64,000 nt of DNA from Pelosinus baikalensis (GTDB taxonomy: Bacteria; Bacillota; Negativicutes; DSM-13327): contig NZ_JAJHJB010000012.1 in NCBI RefSeq assembly GCF_020819555.1, positions 53,865 through 117,864 of the forward strand, in the 5' to 3' direction. Below, one piece after another: positions 61,540 through 64,000 of this stretch; positions within the stretch are counted from its first letter, which is position 1, and every line of letters begins with the position of its first letter. A program made the translations under genes and the position numbers. Below the pieces are notes generated by a model, which saw nothing but the letters and a program-made list of their open reading frames with translations, did no database searches and was not told where the DNA came from.

Positions 61540-62760
61540 TTAGAGAGTTACAACAATGCGGTGATAATTTTTCTTACCTTTACGAATTAATAAACTTTTA
61601 TTTTCAAATAGATCATCAGTGAGTATTAAGTCAATGTCGGTTACTTTCGTGTCGCCAATATAAAGACCACCTTGCTGTATCAACCTTCTTCCTTCGCTTT
61701 TAGAAGGTACTATTTCAGTAGCTGCAAGAACGTCCAGGACTTTCATGCCCATCATATTAGAGGTAATTGATACGGTTGGAACATTATCTAGTGCGCCAGC
61801 TCCGTTGAATAATGCTTCTGCTGCTTGCTGAGCTTTTTCAGCTTCCTCTGCACCGTGAATGAGCTTTGTCACTTCAAAGGCCAGTGCTTTTTTTGCAATA
61901 TTAATTTCTTTATCTTTAAGGGCACCCAACTTTCGAACCTCATCCATTGGCATAAAGGTTAGAAGTGCTAGACATTTTTCTACATCCGCATCATCTATAT
62001 TACGCCAGTATTGATAAAATGTATAAGGTGAGGTCTTTTCAGGATCCAGCCATAGAGCACCTTTTTCCGTTTTGCCCATTTTGCGCCCATCACTGGTGGT
62101 CAATAGGGTGAAGGTTAATCCGTATGCTGGTTTGCCTTCTTTACGTCGTATGAGAGCCGCTCCAGCCAGGATATTGGACCACTGATCATCTCCGCCCATC
62201 TGCATAGTGCAGTTATACTGACGGTTGAGCTCTAAGAAATCATAGGCCTGCATCAACATATAATTAAATTCCAAGAAGGATAATCCTTTATCTAACCGTT
62301 GTTTAAAACATTCAGCAGTTAGCATACGATTGACTGAAAAGTGTGCGCCGATATCTCTTAAAAATTCGATATAATTCAGCTTAAGAAGCCAATCTGCATT
62401 ATTGACCATTAATGCTTTGCCTTCCGAGAAATCAATGAAGCGCTGCATTTGTTTTTTAAATCGTTCGCCGTTATAGACAATATCATCTTGGGTCATCATT
62501 TTGCGCATATCAGTCTTACCAGAGGGATCACCTACCATCGTCGTTCCTCCGCCAATTAAGCAGACTGGGCGATGTCCGGCCTTTTGCATGTGCGCCATTA
62601 CCATCATTCCAAGAAAATGACCGACATGTAAGCTGTCAGCAGTTGGATCGAAACCAATATAGAAGGTAATTTTTTCTTTTTCGAAGAGTTCGATCATTTC
62701 ATCTTCATGGGTAAGTTGTTGAATAAAGCCTCGCTCTTTGAGGATATCAAGTACAGTCAT
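61540..62760 (-). CDS. tyrS: Tyrosyl-tRNA synthetase
   Basis: A 406-residue class I synthetase. HVGHFLG (about 45, HIGH motif), GDPSGKTDMR (about 75) and KMGKTEKG (about 228, KMSKS motif) are visible, and GGDDQWSN lies in the tyrosine pocket. The C-terminal S4-like RNA-binding domain starts near 340 (SKSEGRRLIQQGGLYIG). The longer frame to 62781 starts at an ATG inside the GAGGAGG ribosome site, so ATG 62760 is preferred. The HVGH/KMGKT form groups with TyrRS-Z type enzymes. Expression may be affected by the reduced T-box upstream. Confidence 0.93.
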   Translation of the reverse strand: MTVLDILKERGFIQQLTHEDEMIELFEKEKITFYIGFDPTADSLHVGHFLGMMVMAHMQKAGHRPVCLIGGGTTMVGDPSGKTDMRKMMTQDDIVYNGERFKKQMQRFIDFSEGKALMVNNADWLLKLNYIEFLRDIGAHFSVNRMLTAECFKQRLDKGLSFLEFNYMLMQAYDFLELNRQYNCTMQMGGDDQWSNILAGAALIRRKEGKPAYGLTFTLLTTSDGRKMGKTEKGALWLDPEKTSPYTFYQYWRNIDDADVEKCLALLTFMPMDEVRKLGALKDKEINIAKKALAFEVTKLIHGAEEAEKAQQAAEALFNGAGALDNVPTVSITSNMMGMKVLDVLAATEIVPSKSEGRRLIQQGGLYIGDTKVTDIDLILTDDLFENKSLLIRKGKKNYHRIVVTL

Positions 62761-62805
62761 TGGTTTGAGAAGCCTCCTCATGTTTCCAAAATTATCAACA
62801 GGTAA

Positions 62806-62856
62806 AAATAAAAACCGCCCTGGTTAAGGACGGGTACAACCCGCGGTACCATTCAA
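62806..62856 (-). promoter_or_regulatory. T-box core with terminator before tyrS, apparently lacking the specifier stem
   Basis: On the minus strand GAATGGTACCGCGG (62841-62854) matches the T-box core, and CCGTCCTTAACCAGGGCGG with a following TTTTTATTTTT makes the terminator. A good promoter lies only about 45 bases before the core, so there is no room for the usual first stem with its tyrosine codon. Confidence 0.7.
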
Positions 62857-62904
62857 GTTGCTAGCTAAAACAGCTTGTTTATTTTTATGTCAAATACTAA
62901 CTGT

Positions 62905-62933
62905 AATATAGCAGGATACGCCACAAATGTCAA
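62905..62933 (-). promoter_or_regulatory. Promoter of tyrS
   Basis: On the minus strand TTGACA, 17 bases, TATATT. Start of transcription would be near 62898. Confidence 0.75.
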
Positions 62934-63096
62934 TGTGATCCATGGCTTGCAGCTATATAAGTGAATCTTAATCAGGAATTTGATATATACAATAGATATA
63001 GCTATCAAGAACTAGGTATAAAAATATGCTAAAGAGTGGTACATCATAAGAGGAAAGGCCATATACTGAGGTATATCCTGGACTAGGAGGGTAATC

Positions 63097-63774
63097 ATGA
63101 GATTTTCCGTAGGGAAGAGACGAAGAATGCCATCCATTGTGCTAGTGTCTATTCTACTATGCATCATTATAATAGGCACCTTCTGGATGATGGAAACACA
63201 TTTAAAACCTACCTTATTGGCTATAGCCGAAACAAAAGCAACTTTCATTGCGACGCAATCCATTAACCAGGTTATTAGTGACAGGGTGAACTTAAATATT
63301 GACCCGCAAACATTAATGAATGTTACATTAGATAGTCGGGGACGTGTAGTACTTATACAGCCTAATACCATGGAGTTCAATAAAATTGCTGCAGATACTA
63401 CTATTAAAGTGCAAGATAAATTAAAGGAGATTAGTGAAGAACAAATTAATATACCAATAGGACAGATTTTCGGGAGCCAATTATTAGCTAGTATGGGACC
63501 TAATATTACTGTTACTGTAATTCCTATAGGTACTGTTCAGGTAAAAGTAATTGACAAATTTGAACAAGCAGGCATTAATCAAACTAGGCATATGATATAT
63601 CTTATTGCTACTACACAAATTAGAATTGTAGTACCTCTAGTTAGTAAAAGTATAAGTGTAGATACGCAAATGCCAATTGCGGAATATGTTGTTGTTGGGG
63701 ATGTTCCGAATACATACGTACAATTTCCGTTCCCATTTCCCAGCAATCTAAGTGAAAATGAAAAACATGAATAA
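63097..63774 (+). CDS. yunB: Sporulation protein YunB
   Basis: A 225-residue membrane-anchored protein matching YunB, which is expressed in the mother cell and needed for normal spore formation in B. subtilis. One N-terminal helix (about 13-31, IVLVSILLCIIIIGTFWMM) follows a basic start. The remainder faces outward, with IATQSINQVISDRV and GPNITVTVIPIGTVQVKV conserved in the family, and ends with EYVVVGDVPNTYVQFP. GGAGGGTAATC precedes the ATG. It lies directly before an rRNA operon promoter. Confidence 0.87.
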   Translation: MRFSVGKRRRMPSIVLVSILLCIIIIGTFWMMETHLKPTLLAIAETKATFIATQSINQVISDRVNLNIDPQTLMNVTLDSRGRVVLIQPNTMEFNKIAADTTIKVQDKLKEISEEQINIPIGQIFGSQLLASMGPNITVTVIPIGTVQVKVIDKFEQAGINQTRHMIYLIATTQIRIVVPLVSKSISVDTQMPIAEYVVVGDVPNTYVQFPFPFPSNLSENEKHE

Positions 63775-63807
63775 GGTATAAATTAAACAAAAAAAGAAGA
63801 TAGAGCA

Positions 63808-63837
63808 TTGACATACCTTTTTAAGATGTGATAATAT
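63808..63837 (+). promoter_or_regulatory. rRNA operon promoter P1
   Basis: TTGACA (63808-63813) is followed after 16-18 bases by GATAATAT. It is the first of two closely spaced promoters sharing TTGACATAC. Confidence 0.75.
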
Positions 63838-63866
63838 AGACAAGTCATCAATTTGCAACAAAAAAG

Positions 63867-63895
63867 TTGACATACTTATGTAAAGGTGTTAAAAT
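63867..63895 (+). promoter_or_regulatory. rRNA operon promoter P2
   Basis: TTGACA, 17 bases, TAAAAT; transcription would begin near 63902. The spacing and repeat of TTGACATAC with P1 is usual for rrn tandem promoters. Confidence 0.82.
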
Positions 63896-63901
63896 CAATG
63901 A

Positions 63902-64000
63902 GGTCGCTTGAAGCGGCATAATAATTATTTTAAGATCTTTATCTCATGTGTTCCTTGAAAACTAAACAATGTAAGTAAGGTTAAAATAAGCCAGATGTGC
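63902..64000 (+). other. rRNA operon leader with boxA-like antitermination site
   Basis: TGTTCCTTGAAAACT at 63950-63964 resembles boxA (TGCTCTTTGAAAACT), used by Nus factors in rRNA antitermination, and is followed by AAACAATGTAAGTAAGG typical of Firmicute rRNA leaders. The GGTCGCTTGAAGCGGC piece before it may form a small stem. The 16S gene is expected just outside the window. Confidence 0.75.

Noticed and set aside
1..64000. CRISPR arrays, insertion sequences, prophage or tRNA genes
   Set aside because: I looked for repeat-spacer patterns, transposase motifs, integrase genes and tRNA cloverleaf hallmarks and saw none in this window.

Overview
The window looks like chromosome from a low-GC, endospore-forming anaerobic Firmicute. 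Sporulation-linked genes (ytxC, yunB), T-box leaders before leuA, thrS and pheS, an L20-type leader before infC, boxA-like rRNA leader sequence and Gram-positive-style AAGGAGG ribosome binding sites all fit this. A Negativicutes/Sporomusaceae-like anaerobe is my best guess, but nothing in the window proves genus or family.

Region 1 (1-24 kb) is an anaerobic purine/urate catabolism island, all on the + strand. The first block carries the end of one molybdenum hydroxylase, a MocA/YgfJ-type cofactor cytidylyltransferase, a three-subunit xanthine dehydrogenase (Mo, FeS, FAD), a purine permease and guanine deaminase. A sigma-54-dependent activator follows, then a fragment of adenine deaminase, then a long run of genes matching the E. 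coli ygeW-ygfK-ssnA family: diaminopropionate ammonia-lyase, SsnA, a urate/xanthine permease, YgfK, YgeY, YgeW, carbamate kinase, hydantoinase and two half-size XdhC-type proteins. A near-consensus -24/-12 promoter with three upstream palindromes sits right before this run, so the neighbouring activator probably switches it on. The inferred logic is purine uptake, deamination to xanthine, hydroxylase chemistry and ring opening, hydrolysis to carbamoyl and diaminopropionate units, then ATP from carbamate kinase and pyruvate plus ammonia from the lyase.

Region 2 (24-34 kb) is a more disturbed stretch: a gamma-glutamylcyclotransferase-like protein, leuA on the minus strand with a T-box, an ABC exporter that looks like a deletion fusion of two tandem half-transporter genes, two related structured RNAs (6S-like) each with its own terminator, a decayed YtcJ-like amidohydrolase between them, and a GGDEF/HD-GYP sensor gene broken by one extra base.

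Region 3 (34-57 kb) is mostly housekeeping: a C4-dicarboxylate transporter, a DEAD-box helicase, ytxC, thrS, infC-rpmI-rplT, a class II aldolase, ktrB-ktrA, a TrmH-family rRNA methyltransferase, pheS-pheT, an amino acid permease, zapA, a YetF-like membrane protein, a U32 peptidase and mutS2. The order ytxC-thrS and methyltransferase-pheST-zapA-mutS2 resembles the Bacillus chromosome.

Region 4 (57-64 kb) has three little-known proteins including a YbaB paralogue, two tiny paralogous Gly/Ile-rich peptides, a class A penicillin-binding protein, tyrS with what looks like a T-box lacking its specifier stem, yunB, and finally tandem rRNA promoters with a boxA-like leader. A ribosomal RNA operon should begin just beyond the right edge.
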